A DNA stretch of 64,000 nt from Proteus cibi (lineage in GTDB: Bacteria; Pseudomonadota; Gammaproteobacteria; Enterobacterales; Enterobacteriaceae), in the NCBI RefSeq assembly GCF_003144405.1, contig NZ_PENW01000018.1, forward strand, positions 214,971-278,970, read 5' to 3'. How positions within the stretch are numbered: position 1 is the first letter of the stretch; every line of letters starts with the position of its first letter. The notes under the pieces were generated by a model. The model did not search any database, was not told the origin of the DNA, and worked only from the letters and a program-made list of their open reading frames with translations. A program made the position numbers and the translations under genes. Positions 1 to 10,111 of the stretch are shown piece after piece.

Positions 1-781
1 CGGCACCAGCAAAACCACCTTGAGCGGCAACGGGAGTAAATGCAGATTTAACAATCAGGACAATAGCATCAGGGATCGCAGTCACATTCAATGCTAAAAC
101 AACAATACCTGCACCGAAATAACCGACGGTCATAATAGGAACTAACTTACCCGCAACATCAGCAATGCGCTTAATGCCCCCAATGAGTACAGCACCGACT
201 AAAATAACGAGTACAATAGCGGTGATGGTAGTCGAAATACCAAAGTTACTTTCCAGTACATCCGCCACAGAGTTTGCTTGTACTGTATTACCTATACCAA
301 AACCCGCAAAACTACCAAAAATAGCAAAAACAGTGCCTAACCAAACCCAATTTTTACCTAAGCCATTTTTGATGTAGTACATTGGTCCACCGACATAGTT
401 TCCATATTTATCAACTTCACGGAAACGTACAGCTAGCACGGCTTCTGAATATTTGGTTGCCATTCCCACTAATGCGGTCATCCACATCCAGAACAATGCA
501 CCTGGACCCCCTAAGACAACAGCCGTTGCAACACCGGCAATATTACCGGTTCCGATAGTGGCAGATAGTGCAGTCATCAACGCATTAAAGGGTGATATTT
601 GCCCTTCGCCTCGTTTATCATTTTTTTCAAATAAAAGCTTAAACCCTGTTCCTAATTTCCTAATAGGTAAAAAGCCAAGTCGAAACTGCATAAAAAGACC
701 GATACCGAGAATGCCGACAAGCATCGGAACTCCCCATACCACGCCATTTATAGCGCTTAATATATTTGTGATGAAATCCAT
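1..781 (-). CDS. Sodium:alanine/glycine symporter (AGCS family), 3' part missing
   Basis: The minus strand is open from an ATG at 781 to the left edge, giving about 260 codons of a family usually near 450-500 residues, so the C-terminal part lies outside the window. The N-terminus reads MDFITNILSAINGVVWGVP, followed by hydrophobic segments. The family signature SATIGTGNIAGVATAVVLGG is present, followed by GPGALFWMWM and, further on, GGPMYYIKNGLGKNW. AGCS proteins are inner-membrane carriers that take up alanine or glycine with Na+ or H+. It is divergent from clcA; nearby bases are AT-rich and probably hold both promoters. The substrate cannot be told from sequence alone. Confidence 0.9.
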   Translation of the reverse strand, partial: MDFITNILSAINGVVWGVPMLVGILGIGLFMQFRLGFLPIRKLGTGFKLLFEKNDKRGEGQISPFNALMTALSATIGTGNIAGVATAVVLGGPGALFWMWMTALVGMATKYSEAVLAVRFREVDKYGNYVGGPMYYIKNGLGKNWVWLGTVFAIFGSFAGFGIGNTVQANSVADVLESNFGISTTITAIVLVILVGAVLIGGIKRIADVAGKLVPIMTVGYFGAGIVVLALNVTAIPDAIVLIVKSAFTPVAAQGGFAGA

Positions 782-976
782 AATTTACCCTTTCTCGTCC
801 AAATGTTATCTAAATATGTATTTTTTGTTATCAATTACACTAAAGATGAAAAAGAGAAAATATGCTAGAAAAAAAAACGACTAATTCTAAAATTGACTTA
901 GTTATGTGAGAAATATCACTTCATTATTAAATTACGCTATCATTAGGTTCATCGTTACAATACTTCAATCAAAGTT

Positions 977-2395
977 ATGCATAATCATAAATCAACACAG
1001 AACGCCCAAAATGAACGACGCTTTAATCTGTTCAGAAAAACGCAAGAAACCAACCTTGCTCCACTAAAAATCCTGCTATTATCCGCTGTGGTTGGCTCTT
1101 TAGCTGGATTAGTCGGTGTTTTATTTGAAAAAAGTGTTAGTTGGGTGATTCATTTTCGACAAGAAGAATTTATTAAAACCTTTACTAATCCTTATATTCT
1201 AGCGATCTGTACATTACTTTTTTCCGCTATTCTGGCAATGGTGGGATATTATTTAGTTAAGAAATTCTCACCCGAATCAGGGGGATCAGGAATACCTGAA
1301 ATTGAAGGTGCCATGATAGATATTCGTCCTGTTCGTTGGTGGCGAGTATTACCCATAAAATTTATTGCCAGTATTGGAACTTTAGGTTCTGGTATGGTAT
1401 TAGGGCGAGAAGGTCCAACAGTTCAATTGGGCGCCAATATCGGTCAACTCGTCAATGACATTTCGCGAGTAAAAGATAAAGAGTCATGCCATACACTATT
1501 AGCGACAGGAGCTGCTGCAGGATTAACGGCAGCGTTTAATGCCCCTCTGGCTGGTATTTTATTTATTATTGAGGAAATGCGACCTCAGTTTAAATACAGT
1601 CTTATTTCAATTAAAGCGGTCTTTATTGGCGTTATTATGTCTTGCATTGTTTTTCGCCTATTTAATGGTGAAGGTGGTGTTATTCATATCGGTAAATTTT
1701 CATCCGCACCACTAAATACGCTCTGGTTATATTTAGTTTTAGGTATGTTATTTGGCATTATTGGCGTTATATTCAGTAAATTACTTTTCTATGTTCAAAC
1801 CCAATTTCAGCATTTCTATCAAGATAAAACATCACGCTTTGTTTTAACCGGTGGCATCATCGGAGGGACTTGTGGCCTATTAGCATTAATTATTCCTGAA
1901 ATAACAGGAGGTGGGTTTAGTATTATTCCCGCTCTCAGTACGGGAGAATATTCCCTTATTGCGTTATTGCTTTTCTTTGTTTTACGAACCATCACATCCA
2001 TTATCAGTTTTGCCTCTGGTGCTCCTGGCGGTATATTCGCTCCCACTCTGGCACTAGGTACACTATTTGGGAGTGCATTCGGATTAACAGCAACCTTGCT
2101 TTTCCCTGATTATCAAATTCAAATTGGTACGTTTGCTATAGCAGGAATGGGGGCTTTATTTGCTGCAACGGTAAGGGCTCCTCTAACAGGGATCGTCCTC
2201 GTATTAGAAATGACGGATAATTATCAACTGATCTTGCCGATGATCATTACCTGTTTAGGTGCAACCATGTTGGCGCAACTCTTAGGTGGGCGCCCTATTT
2301 ATACGGTTTTATTAGAACGGATATTACAAAAGTCTGAGCAAAAAGAACAATCAGACCAAGTCCCTGACATTAAAAGTGATAAATCACCACATTAA
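977..2395 (+). CDS. clcA: H+/Cl- exchange transporter ClcA
   Basis: The product has 472 residues, as expected for E. coli ClcA (473). It carries the chloride-binding signatures GSGIPE (near residue 107), [10 protein letters not shown] (near 148) and [11 protein letters not shown] (near 355), and ten or more hydrophobic segments. ClcA exchanges two Cl- for one H+ across the inner membrane and supports extreme acid resistance. The chosen ATG leaves the usual charged cytoplasmic N-terminal tail. It is a single gene, converging on tehB and followed by a strong hairpin. Nothing unusual is seen in it. Confidence 0.96.
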   Translation: MHNHKSTQNAQNERRFNLFRKTQETNLAPLKILLLSAVVGSLAGLVGVLFEKSVSWVIHFRQEEFIKTFTNPYILAICTLLFSAILAMVGYYLVKKFSPESGGSGIPEIEGAMIDIRPVRWWRVLPIKFIASIGTLGSGMVLGREGPTVQLGANIGQLVNDISRVKDKESCHTLLATGAAAGLTAAFNAPLAGILFIIEEMRPQFKYSLISIKAVFIGVIMSCIVFRLFNGEGGVIHIGKFSSAPLNTLWLYLVLGMLFGIIGVIFSKLLFYVQTQFQHFYQDKTSRFVLTGGIIGGTCGLLALIIPEITGGGFSIIPALSTGEYSLIALLLFFVLRTITSIISFASGAPGGIFAPTLALGTLFGSAFGLTATLLFPDYQIQIGTFAIAGMGALFAATVRAPLTGIVLVLEMTDNYQLILPMIITCLGATMLAQLLGGRPIYTVLLERILQKSEQKEQSDQVPDIKSDKSPH

Positions 2396-2420
2396 TAAAA
2401 CTCGCTAGATCAGATAAAAA

Positions 2421-2450
2421 AATACCCCAATTGTTTGGGGTATTTAAAAG
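2421..2450. terminator. Bidirectional terminator between clcA and tehB
   Basis: Perfect 10-bp stem AATACCCCAA / TTTGGGGTATT region with a 3-4 nt loop, flanked by A-run on the left and T-rich sequence on the right, lying between two convergent genes. Confidence 0.8.
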
Positions 2451-2465
2451 AGATGATAGTTTTAG

Positions 2466-3323
2466 CTATTTTTTACGTGCGATTAACGTAGCAAAATTTA
2501 AGGCGATCCGATTGCCATTTGCATCTGTTTTATGTAAATGCCCTGGATCTTCATTATATTTAATCACATCCCAGTCTTTATAATAATCAGCTAATTCGTT
2601 TGGACGTAAAAAGGTTTTAAATGGAATTTCAGCTGGATCACTATTCGGCGTTTCAACAGGACAAACAATCACATTAATACCGTTAGAGTTGGTACATTCC
2701 TGCATATTTTTAATAATACTTTCAATACGTTCCCGTTGGCAGAACATTAATACAACGGTTGAAAGAATAATATCGTATTTTTCATTAAGTGAAGCGTCAT
2801 TAATGTCATATAAGCCACTTTTTACTGCTAAACCTGTTTTAGTTTTAACTGTTTCAATCGCATCAATATGTGAAGCATTAATATCTAATGCCGTCACATT
2901 ATAGCCTTTAGACGCTAAATAGAAGCTGTTTCGACCACGACCGGCACCTAAATCTAACACCTTACAAGGTTGAGTAAACGTTGCCATATAGCGTATTTCT
3001 GAATGCGGTAATGATAAGTCGTTTTCTTTAAATAGCTTATCTTCAGGGGCACATAAAAAAGAGAGTTGGCAACAGACATCATCACTTGTTTTATCTATTT
3101 TATGCCACTGTTGAGGTTGAATTAAAGGTGGCTGATTTTCAGTATCACACTCAACTGAAATTTGTGACCCATCATCATTAAAAACAACAAATGTCATATT
3201 ACCTTGCAATACTCGCATTTGGGCATAAGTGCCTTCCTTTGTATTGTGGCGTTCTAATAAAGCTAAAGGAATGGATGTACGAGTCCACTCTGGCATTGTT
3301 TTATAACTGACAAGTTCCATCAT
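2466..3323 (-). CDS. tehB: SAM-dependent methyltransferase TehB, long form
   Basis: This 285-aa protein has an N-terminal DUF1971-like cupin segment (about residues 1-85) fused to a class I methyltransferase. The SAM motif VLDLGAGRGRNSFYLA lies at about residue 122. The two-domain form matches Haemophilus-type TehB (about 286 aa) rather than the short E. coli protein. TehB methylates tellurite and related chalcogen anions in the cytoplasm and gives resistance. No tehA partner is adjacent. The true start may be the second Met (MELVS), which directly follows the first; both lie next to the GGGGTTGA stretch. Confidence 0.9.
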   Translation of the reverse strand: MMELVSYKTMPEWTRTSIPLALLERHNTKEGTYAQMRVLQGNMTFVVFNDDGSQISVECDTENQPPLIQPQQWHKIDKTSDDVCCQLSFLCAPEDKLFKENDLSLPHSEIRYMATFTQPCKVLDLGAGRGRNSFYLASKGYNVTALDINASHIDAIETVKTKTGLAVKSGLYDINDASLNEKYDIILSTVVLMFCQRERIESIIKNMQECTNSNGINVIVCPVETPNSDPAEIPFKTFLRPNELADYYKDWDVIKYNEDPGHLHKTDANGNRIALNFATLIARKK

Positions 3324-3398
3324 TCAACCCCTCATAAGATGCATTTTAAATACATCTTATTGCAATCATTATCTTTCGTAAAGAAGGTTTTATCAAAA

Positions 3399-4571
3399 TT
3401 ATGATTTTAAATATTTGTTTAACAGCAAATCAGTCACATCAGAGGATGAAATAGATTCACCACACAACACTTTTATCATAATTTCTTTGCCTAATGATGC
3501 TAAAGAAAACAACATATCTGGGCGTAACCGACTGATTTTATCTCTATTTTCATCTTGATTAATAATGGTGATCAATTTGGCATCAACATTAGAACATTCT
3601 TGGATAGTCAGCAAAATAAAAGTATTTTCTGCATCACTTTCAGATAAAGTCACAACCCAACTCGCTTTCGCGATATTGGCAGATACCAATGTTTTAAGAG
3701 TAGTTGGATCACCTTCAATAATATTAGCTTGTGCGTCATAAGAGGCTTTACTTTTATCGGCACAAATCGCAATAACAGGTTTCCCTTGTTCTCTTAATCC
3801 TTTTTCTAATTGTGACGCTAATGCCGATGAACCAATAATAATAAAATGATTATGCATTTTAGCGATCCTTTTCTTAACAATATCGCGAGTACCTCGCGCA
3901 AGAAAGCCCATAACATACACAATGGATGTCGTAAAAACAGTTATTCCCAAAATAACAACAGTAAGGGTAAAAATACGTGCATTCGTGCTAATTGGCACAA
4001 TATCGCCAAATCCTAGTGTCGTCATACAGACAATAGAAAAATAGAACGCATCCATCAGCGTTGTAATATGTGGTTTAAATTCCTCACCAATATAAAGGCT
4101 TCCTAGCATTGAGAATAACAGCAAAGAAAGGATGCAAATAAAAGCCACAAAACCAGCACTAGTTAAACTATGATGTGGAAATGCACGCCAACTCATTAAC
4201 AACCCAATCACTAAAATAAAAGAAAAATAGGATTGAAAGTCCATTTGCTGATAAACCGCGACATCAAGAAAAACAATAGTGGCTAATAAAATCAAAGAAA
4301 CACACCACGCAATTCTGGCGCCAAGATACATAAATATTGAAAGAAAAATTAATGCGCAACCTAACATGACCTTTGGTATATCGAGCAGTTTTAATACACC
4401 TAAGGATTTAAGCCATGCTGAAAAGCCATGGATTTCCCAATCCAGATAAATGCCACGAGACAACAAAATGGAGTAAATGATAAAAATACCATTTAAGATA
4501 AGTAATAAAGACATCATTTTTCTTGTCACTTTAGATGTCTCTATCACATTTAATATTGCGGATAATTTCAT
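3399..4571 (-). CDS. kch: Kch-type voltage-gated potassium channel
   Basis: 390 residues with about six transmembrane segments, a pore helix and the selectivity filter TLGFGDIVP (TVGYGD in E. coli Kch), followed by an RCK/TrkA-N regulatory domain starting around residue 240 (HFIIIGSSALASQL). The overall arrangement and many residues match E. coli Kch (417 aa). It should form an inner-membrane K+ channel gated by a cytoplasmic RCK domain. The filter has Phe for the usual Tyr, a known tolerated variant. The gene follows the Ntn-hydrolase gene at 23 bp, so the two may be cotranscribed. Confidence 0.88.
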   Translation of the reverse strand: MKLSAILNVIETSKVTRKMMSLLLILNGIFIIYSILLSRGIYLDWEIHGFSAWLKSLGVLKLLDIPKVMLGCALIFLSIFMYLGARIAWCVSLILLATIVFLDVAVYQQMDFQSYFSFILVIGLLMSWRAFPHHSLTSAGFVAFICILSLLLFSMLGSLYIGEEFKPHITTLMDAFYFSIVCMTTLGFGDIVPISTNARIFTLTVVILGITVFTTSIVYVMGFLARGTRDIVKKRIAKMHNHFIIIGSSALASQLEKGLREQGKPVIAICADKSKASYDAQANIIEGDPTTLKTLVSANIAKASWVVTLSESDAENTFILLTIQECSNVDAKLITIINQDENRDKISRLRPDMLFSLASLGKEIMIKVLCGESISSSDVTDLLLNKYLKS

Positions 4572-4593
4572 ATTAGATATTGTGAATACTCAG

Positions 4594-5676
4594 CTAGTTA
4601 TTTAAAGGTATATTATCTAATCCTTGAAATTTAAAAGGCTCTGCGGGTTTAAAATGACTCGTAGCGTTAGCTGAATAGATTATCGATTGCTCTTCACCTA
4701 ATGCTAATGTCATTACTTTCCCACTCTCTTTTGAAAAATCAATTTCCTTTAAATTAACCCAAAAGGTATTCGGCGATAATGCTGATTCGAAAAAATATAA
4801 TTGATTTTTATGATCAGCCACCGTTCTCCAGCGTGTGGATGAAATTTCAGGTGATTCAGCCGTACTTAATCCATAAGGTACAGATACATTTCTGATCACA
4901 CCAAATACACTAGCGAGCGATTTCTTACTCGATTGCGCTTTAGGAATGGCATTCACATAAAAAGAAGCGCGGGCAAAACGATCTGAAGCACGATTAGTCC
5001 CCGGTAACATCACGGTTCCACCGATTTGTTGCCAATAACTATTCAACGCTAACTGTTCTGAAAAAATAGGGGAATTCGTCATCACTTGATACTCTTTACT
5101 GTGATGAATCACTTGCTTACCATTTATATATTCAATAATGGCGCTATCCCCCGTTGCGTCTGAAAGCGAAAGATGTAGTGTCGCCATTCTATCTTGCCCA
5201 GGAACTTTATCTGTCAGGACAATAAAAGGCTCACTGTCTAATGCATTCACAGCTTCTTCGACTGAAGCAAAATTATCTAACACATACTGTGCCCATGCAG
5301 AAATCGAAATAGCGGGTTTCTCTTTGGTATATGCCGGATAATCAGATTCCGCCAGCCACAATAAATTAGCCACTAAACCTTTTTCATTCATGCCATCTGT
5401 CGTAGAAATATCATAACCAGATGCAATCACACTTCCATATTTAGATGTCCATTTTATCGAGTTATCACCAGCTTCTCCTGAACGTTGCATTCCTTGTGGA
5501 AATATCCATAAATTTGTTCCTATGTCATATTTCCAGTCCATTGAACGAGCCGTGATAATTTGGTTATTGTCTCCTAAATAAACAAGTCGAGTACATGCAT
5601 CAGCATCTGTAATGCCTACGGTGAAAAGACCCGATATAAGTAGAGTACCCAAAAAAGTATGACGTAATTTTTTCAT
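4594..5676 (-). CDS. Periplasmic linear amide C-N hydrolase (choloylglycine hydrolase / penicillin V acylase family)
   Basis: 360-aa protein with a signal peptide (MKKLRHTFLGTLLISGLF...) ending in DADA just before Cys28. In this Ntn-hydrolase family the N-terminal Cys exposed by cleavage is the nucleophile, and CTRLVYLG followed by ITARSMDW (Arg and Asp of the active site) fits. Family members hydrolyse linear amides such as penicillin V, conjugated bile salts or N-acyl-homoserine lactones. Sequence alone does not pick between these. Export means it acts in the periplasm, as in other Gram-negative penicillin V acylase homologues. Upstream of kch on the same strand. Confidence 0.85.
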   Translation of the reverse strand: MKKLRHTFLGTLLISGLFTVGITDADACTRLVYLGDNNQIITARSMDWKYDIGTNLWIFPQGMQRSGEAGDNSIKWTSKYGSVIASGYDISTTDGMNEKGLVANLLWLAESDYPAYTKEKPAISISAWAQYVLDNFASVEEAVNALDSEPFIVLTDKVPGQDRMATLHLSLSDATGDSAIIEYINGKQVIHHSKEYQVMTNSPIFSEQLALNSYWQQIGGTVMLPGTNRASDRFARASFYVNAIPKAQSSKKSLASVFGVIRNVSVPYGLSTAESPEISSTRWRTVADHKNQLYFFESALSPNTFWVNLKEIDFSKESGKVMTLALGEEQSIIYSANATSHFKPAEPFKFQGLDNIPLNN

Positions 5677-5829
5677 TATGACTCTTTCCCATTAAATAAA
5701 TAGATGACTTCTTTATTATGATCATTCTTTACACTGACTAAAAATTAATAAAGCCTCAAAATAAATATTAGTCCTATTAAAAATAAAAATTATTCCTTAA
5801 GTATAAGATCATTCATCATAATTGTGCAT

Positions 5830-5860
5830 AAAAAAACCGATACGTTAAGGTATCGGTTTA
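5830..5860 (-). terminator. Terminator of the yceJ-yceI operon
   Basis: A perfect 10-bp stem AAACCGATAC / GTATCGGTTT with a 6-nt loop at 5834-5859 is followed, read on the minus strand, by a run of T. It separates yceI from the downstream hydrolase gene. Confidence 0.85.
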
Positions 5861-5910
5861 TAAATCATCTAGGTAATAAGAGGGTTTATTACCTTACAAA
5901 AAGCATTTAA

Positions 5911-6489
5911 TTACGCCTTTTTTACACCTTCAACAGAGATAATTAACTCGGCTTCTTGTGATTTTGGTCCTAAGTCTGATTTAAAATTAAACTCTTTCAG
6001 ATTCACTTTACCTGTTGCTTCAAAACCCGCACGGTAACCTTTCCAAGGATCAGTACCTTCACCAATTAATTTGGCATTTAATGAAACAGGTTTTGTCACA
6101 CCATTTAATGTTAAATCACCTGTAACGACATAGTTTTCGCCATCACGAGTCACTTTGGTTGAGACGAATCGCGCTTCAGGATATTTGCTTGCATTAAAGA
6201 AATCGGCACTACGTAAATGCTTATCACGTTCTGCGTGATTAGTGTCTAAGCTTCCTGTTTTAATCACGACATCCACTTTGTCTTTTGATGGATCTTCTTT
6301 ATCATAACTAAAGGTACCATCAAAATCTTTAAAAGTGCCGTATAACCAGCTATAACCTAAATGTTGGATACGAAACTGTACAAATGCGTGTTGACCTTGT
6401 TTATCAATAGCATAATCTGCTGCCAAAGCGGTACTTGCATTAAATAATAACGCACCTGCAGTTAAACCTAATAAAGCTTTCTTAAACAT
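5911..6489 (-). CDS. yceI: YceI family periplasmic lipid-binding protein
   Basis: Starting at the ATG at 6489 gives 192 residues with the signal peptide [29 protein letters not shown] directly precedes this ATG, so it is preferred to the in-frame ATG 12 bases upstream. The mature part ([30 protein letters not shown]) matches E. coli YceI closely. YceI proteins form a lipocalin-like barrel that binds isoprenoid-type lipids in the periplasm; the physiological role is unclear. It follows yceJ by 32 bp, the same pairing as in E. coli, indicating a two-gene operon. Confidence 0.93.
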   Translation of the reverse strand: MFKKALLGLTAGALLFNASTALAADYAIDKQGQHAFVQFRIQHLGYSWLYGTFKDFDGTFSYDKEDPSKDKVDVVIKTGSLDTNHAERDKHLRSADFFNASKYPEARFVSTKVTRDGENYVVTGDLTLNGVTKPVSLNAKLIGEGTDPWKGYRAGFEATGKVNLKEFNFKSDLGPKSQEAELIISVEGVKKA

Positions 6490-6521
6490 TGTTATCTCCA
6501 TAATTAATTTTATAAGTTTAA

Positions 6522-7076
6522 TTATTTAGTTCGCATTCCTAGCATGCGTTTTAACGTGACATCTTTATCAATAAAGTGATGTTTTAATGCACCAGCAGCA
6601 TGTAATAGCGATAACAAAACCACGGTCCAAGCTAAATAAAGATGAATATCACCGGCTAAATCTGCTTGTTCGGCCTCCCCAGTAAAAATGGCAGGTACAG
6701 AAAACCAATCAAATACAGATATAGCTTGTCCATCAGCGGTCGAAATTAAATAACCACTGATCAGAATAGAAAATAAGATTAAATATAAAAGCATATGTGC
6801 AATATGTGCACTAATACGAGTCAATTTACTGTAACTTGATAAGGCTTTAGGAGGTGGAGAGATCCAACGCCATATCACCCGCACAATCAAAATAATAAAT
6901 AAAAGAATACCAATACTCTTATGTATTTCAGGTGCAGAATGATACCAACTATCATAATACCCTAACGTCACCATCCACAGCCCTAAAGCAAACATGCCAT
7001 AGACAGTAAGCGCCATCCCCCAGTGTAAAAGGAGTGACACGTGCCCGTAGCGAGACGTATTATTTCGCCATTGCAT
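6522..7076 (-). CDS. yceJ: Cytochrome b561 family protein YceJ
   Basis: 184 residues with four hydrophobic segments and the conserved histidines of di-heme cytochrome b561 (for instance the HW of [10 protein letters not shown] and the two His of [13 protein letters not shown]). These inner-membrane proteins move electrons from quinol or superoxide; E. coli YceJ is similar in length. It is the first gene of the yceJ-yceI operon. A Fur-like sequence lies about 100 bases upstream. Confidence 0.9.
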   Translation of the reverse strand: MQWRNNTSRYGHVSLLLHWGMALTVYGMFALGLWMVTLGYYDSWYHSAPEIHKSIGILLFIILIVRVIWRWISPPPKALSSYSKLTRISAHIAHMLLYLILFSILISGYLISTADGQAISVFDWFSVPAIFTGEAEQADLAGDIHLYLAWTVVLLSLLHAAGALKHHFIDKDVTLKRMLGMRTK

Positions 7077-7170
7077 AATAAAAGCCCAATCGTTTCTAAT
7101 TCATTAAAATAATGTTATCTAGTTTAGTTTATTGAGAATAAATTGTTAGTCCATAATTCAACAAATAATT

Positions 7171-7190
7171 TGCTTATCATTATCAATAAT
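7171..7190 (-). promoter_or_regulatory. Possible Fur box upstream of yceJ
   Basis: Read on the minus strand, TGATAATGATAAGCA matches the first half of the Fur 7-1-7 pattern perfectly and 5 of 7 bases of the second half. It lies about 95 bases before yceJ. In such AT-rich sequence chance matches are common, so this is tentative. Confidence 0.3.
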
Positions 7191-7391
7191 AATCAATAAG
7201 TAATGAGCTCTTATTAGTCACTCTGTTGATTATATAATCAATGACATGGTTGGATCAGTTTTTTAAAGTCAGATAGGAGTATTGGTAGATGCTTATAGAC
7301 ATAATAAAAAATAAATATAACGATAAAAATACGAAACGAAATAAGATCAATACAACAATTGTCTAGTTATAAAAACAATTGTATTTTTCAC

Positions 7392-7592
7392 TTATCCTAA
7401 ATTAGAACTTATTAAGCAAAATACAATAATAATTAGAGGAAGTGTAAAAAAAACGGATAACCAGCGCATTTCACGTACAACACCAAAAATAATACCAACA
7501 ATACAGACAAAAAATATAACAGGCATCATTTCTGAGTAATGTTCGTGAAAATAGTGCATTAATAAATTAATCCACGGGTAATCGTTTTGCAT
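7392..7592 (-). CDS. Small putative membrane protein
   Basis: 66 residues with two hydrophobic stretches (MPVIFFVCIVGIIFGVV and LSVFFTLPLIIIVFCLIS) separated by a short basic turn (REMRW), which is the look of a small two-span inner-membrane protein. No family is recognised. Only a weak ribosome-binding sequence precedes the ATG. It lies alone in an AT-rich gap, so it could be a chance ORF, although the clean hydrophobic layout and the charged turn argue for a real gene. Confidence 0.45.
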   Translation of the reverse strand: MQNDYPWINLLMHYFHEHYSEMMPVIFFVCIVGIIFGVVREMRWLSVFFTLPLIIIVFCLISSNLG

Positions 7593-8086
7593 ATGAAAAT
7601 TTCAACCAATAAAAATAAATTTAAATTAAGATAGTGATAAATTACTATCATTAACAAATAAAACAAGCGTCGTATTATAAATATCAATCATTGCGCACAA
7701 AGATATTAAAACACTTCACATTTTAAATAGAGACAACATGGATAAACGAAAATAACAATCTAAGCCAAATTTTCAATAATACAAAACAAGTAAGGTCAAA
7801 TAAAATAAATCATCTCAAATGATGGCAATATCATTATTAACCACACCTTTGTTAAATGAAACAATAATTTCATTTAACTCAAAATAAAGAAAATTAATTT
7901 CGCCAAATTATAATAAAATTAATAAAAAATAAATAAAATAGAGTTTTAAACATCGAATAATTACCTTTAGGTCGTTAATTAACTTGGAATTAACTCTAGA
8001 TTTCATTTTAATTATTATTAGCTAAAAACATTCAAATGCCACGCAAAAAACACTACAATTACAAGAGTATTTTTATTGAGGGCACT
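7593..8086. other. AT-rich intergenic region, no gene seen
   Basis: About 490 very AT-rich bases between the small membrane protein and the RpiR-type regulator. No convincing ORF or stable hairpin was found; it probably holds the promoter of the regulator. Confidence 0.5.
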
Positions 8087-8914
8087 ATGTCTACTGCAAC
8101 AAATCTGAATGAACTACAGGAACAAGTTCGCTCCCGCTATAATGGATTAAGTAAAAGGCTACAGCAGGTTGCACATTATCTACTTGATAATAAAAACAGT
8201 GTGGCATTTGATACAATTGCGATCCTTGCAGATAAAGCAAATGTTCCTCCATCGACATTAATTCGTTTTGCCAACGCATTTCATTTCAACGGCTTTAATG
8301 AAATGAAACAATTATTTCAAAATCACTTGATGAATGAAATGGTAAATGAAAATGAAAATTTAACTTATAAACAAAAATATAAAGAGGAGCCTCCTAATCT
8401 GAATGAGCCAGCCTATATTTTGCAGGAATTTGCTCAAGCCAATAGCCATTCATTGCAACAATTAGCCAATCAGACTCACAGAGAAATGTTAAATAAAACA
8501 TTACAATTGCTCGAACATGCTGACACAATTTATATTTGTGGCTTTCATCACTCATTCAGTGCTGCAAGTTATTTTTTTCATGCTCTCTCACATATCCCTT
8601 GTGAGACTGTTTTTGTCAACAGTCTAGGAGGAATGTACAAAGAGCAATTAAGAAATATTACACATCGTGATGTGCTCTTTGGCATCCATTTCCATCCGTA
8701 CTCAGATGAAATGCAAAAAATGTGTGAAATGGCAACTTACAAAGAAGCGAAACAGATTATTGTTACTGATAGTCCAATTAGTCCATTAGCGAGTTTAAGC
8801 GATGTTTGTTTAACGGTAAAAGAAGCTCAAATAAAAACCTTTCGTTCTCAAACCTCAACAATGTGTTTACTACAAGCAATCTCTGTTGCTTTTGCGTTTA
8901 GAAAAAAACACTAA
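8087..8914 (+). CDS. MurR/RpiR family transcriptional regulator
   Basis: 275 residues from the ATG at 8087, which has GAGGG six bases upstream; an upstream in-frame ATG at 8036 lacks a ribosome-binding site. An N-terminal HTH_6 domain (YNGLSKRLQQVAHYLLDN ... ANVPPSTLIRFANAFHF, about residues 15-75) is followed by a SIS sugar-phosphate domain (ADTIYICGFHHSFSAASYFF at about 145-165). Such proteins sense a sugar phosphate and control nearby catabolic genes, but here no sugar gene is adjacent, so it is an orphan; the ligand and targets are unknown. A link to the GAG island 2 kb away is only a guess. Confidence 0.88.
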   Translation: MSTATNLNELQEQVRSRYNGLSKRLQQVAHYLLDNKNSVAFDTIAILADKANVPPSTLIRFANAFHFNGFNEMKQLFQNHLMNEMVNENENLTYKQKYKEEPPNLNEPAYILQEFAQANSHSLQQLANQTHREMLNKTLQLLEHADTIYICGFHHSFSAASYFFHALSHIPCETVFVNSLGGMYKEQLRNITHRDVLFGIHFHPYSDEMQKMCEMATYKEAKQIIVTDSPISPLASLSDVCLTVKEAQIKTFRSQTSTMCLLQAISVAFAFRKKH

Positions 8915-8929
8915 TAACGTTTTTATCCT

Positions 8930-8962
8930 AAACTGCATCTTAATTAAGGTGCAGTTTTTTTT
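8930..8962 (+). terminator. Terminator of the RpiR-type regulator gene
   Basis: Stem AACTGCATCTT / AAGGTGCAGTT (one G-T pair) with a 4-nt loop, followed by eight T. Confidence 0.88.
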
Positions 8963-9130
8963 ATAAAAATAAATTTAAAATAGCTATCACTATTAATCAA
9001 ATATTAAATAGCTTAGTATTTTATTTGAAATTATTTTTAAGAGTAAATACAGAATGTTTTATTTGTGATGAGAAAAGTAATCATTTAGCATTAATTTACA
9101 CCACCAAAGATCATTAAAGGATTAAATTAA

Positions 9131-9880
9131 ATGTTATTTAAAAAATTATTTTTAATTGTTTTCTTATTTCCAAACTTCTCCTATTCAAACACAAATTCAA
9201 CAAAAGAAAATAAAGAAGAATCAATAATCGTTAATATTCCTAGTATTTCATTAGGTGACCAAAGTAATGCATCGGGTAACGGTTCAATTGCAATAGGAAC
9301 AAATAGCCAAGCTAAAAATACACACTCTGTTGCTATTGGTCCTAATTCATTAGCAACGGAAGAAAATACAGTATCGTTTGGAAACATTGAAAATAAACAC
9401 ACTTCTCGATTAGTTAATATTAGTGATGGTAAAAATAACACTGATGCCGTTAACCTTATTCAGGCTAAAAAAATGGTCGATAAAAATAGAATAGCAACAA
9501 ATAATACTATTAATCAGCTAAAGAGAACTGTCAGTACAGATATCAGTACTCTTAAAACCCATGTTAATGATTTTGATCATTATTATAAGAAAAGACAGGC
9601 TGAAATCACTGATTCAATTGCCAATTTAGACAAAGAAATTATTGCGTTAGAAAAAAAACTATTTGCTGGTATTGCTTCATCTGTTGCAATGACTAGCATT
9701 CCTTACCTTTCTCATCACACCTTAAGTGGCGGAATTGGTATTAGTAATTATCGAACAGGTACGGCATTTGCCGGAGGCGTACAATATAAACCCAATAACG
9801 ATATTGCGTTTCGATTAAACTCATCCATTAATAGTGAAAAAGAAATTATCATTGGCGGTGGATTAGCTTATGGTTGGTAA
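9131..9880 (+). CDS. Very short trimeric autotransporter adhesin (YadA-like)
   Basis: 249 residues in the full trimeric-autotransporter order. There is a signal peptide (LFLIVFLFPNFSYS), then two YadA-head repeats (NGSIAIGTNSQAKN, HSVAIGPNSLATE), a neck-like part (SRLVNISDGKNNTDAVNLIQ), a coiled-coil stalk (about 105-170) and a C-terminal YadA anchor of about 75 residues ending in GGGLAYGW. The anchor contributes four strands to a trimeric outer-membrane barrel. The passenger is tiny compared with known Proteus adhesins of this class, so it should reach only a short way from the surface. AAGGA precedes the ATG. Base composition is very AT-rich, possibly a sign of transfer. Confidence 0.85.
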   Translation: MLFKKLFLIVFLFPNFSYSNTNSTKENKEESIIVNIPSISLGDQSNASGNGSIAIGTNSQAKNTHSVAIGPNSLATEENTVSFGNIENKHTSRLVNISDGKNNTDAVNLIQAKKMVDKNRIATNNTINQLKRTVSTDISTLKTHVNDFDHYYKKRQAEITDSIANLDKEIIALEKKLFAGIASSVAMTSIPYLSHHTLSGGIGISNYRTGTAFAGGVQYKPNNDIAFRLNSSINSEKEIIIGGGLAYGW

Positions 9881-10111
9881 ACCATTTTATTTTCTATAAT
9901 CAGATTATAAAAAAGAACTTTATAATTAAAGCAGTAATAATTTAAGTAACATTACTGCTTCTTTATAAAAAACTTTTAATTGCTAATAAACAAAAAATAA
10001 ATTACCCCAAAAAATTGATAAGTTTAACTTTAGTGTTTTTAATATATTTTTTGTAATATACCTTATTTTTTATATACTAGATTTATAAATTAGAGCAAAA
10101 AGGAATAAAAA

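Noticed and set aside
165..884. Plus-strand ORFs over the left end
   Set aside because: They are antisense to a clear AGCS symporter reading frame on the minus strand, which is open to the edge and has the family signature.
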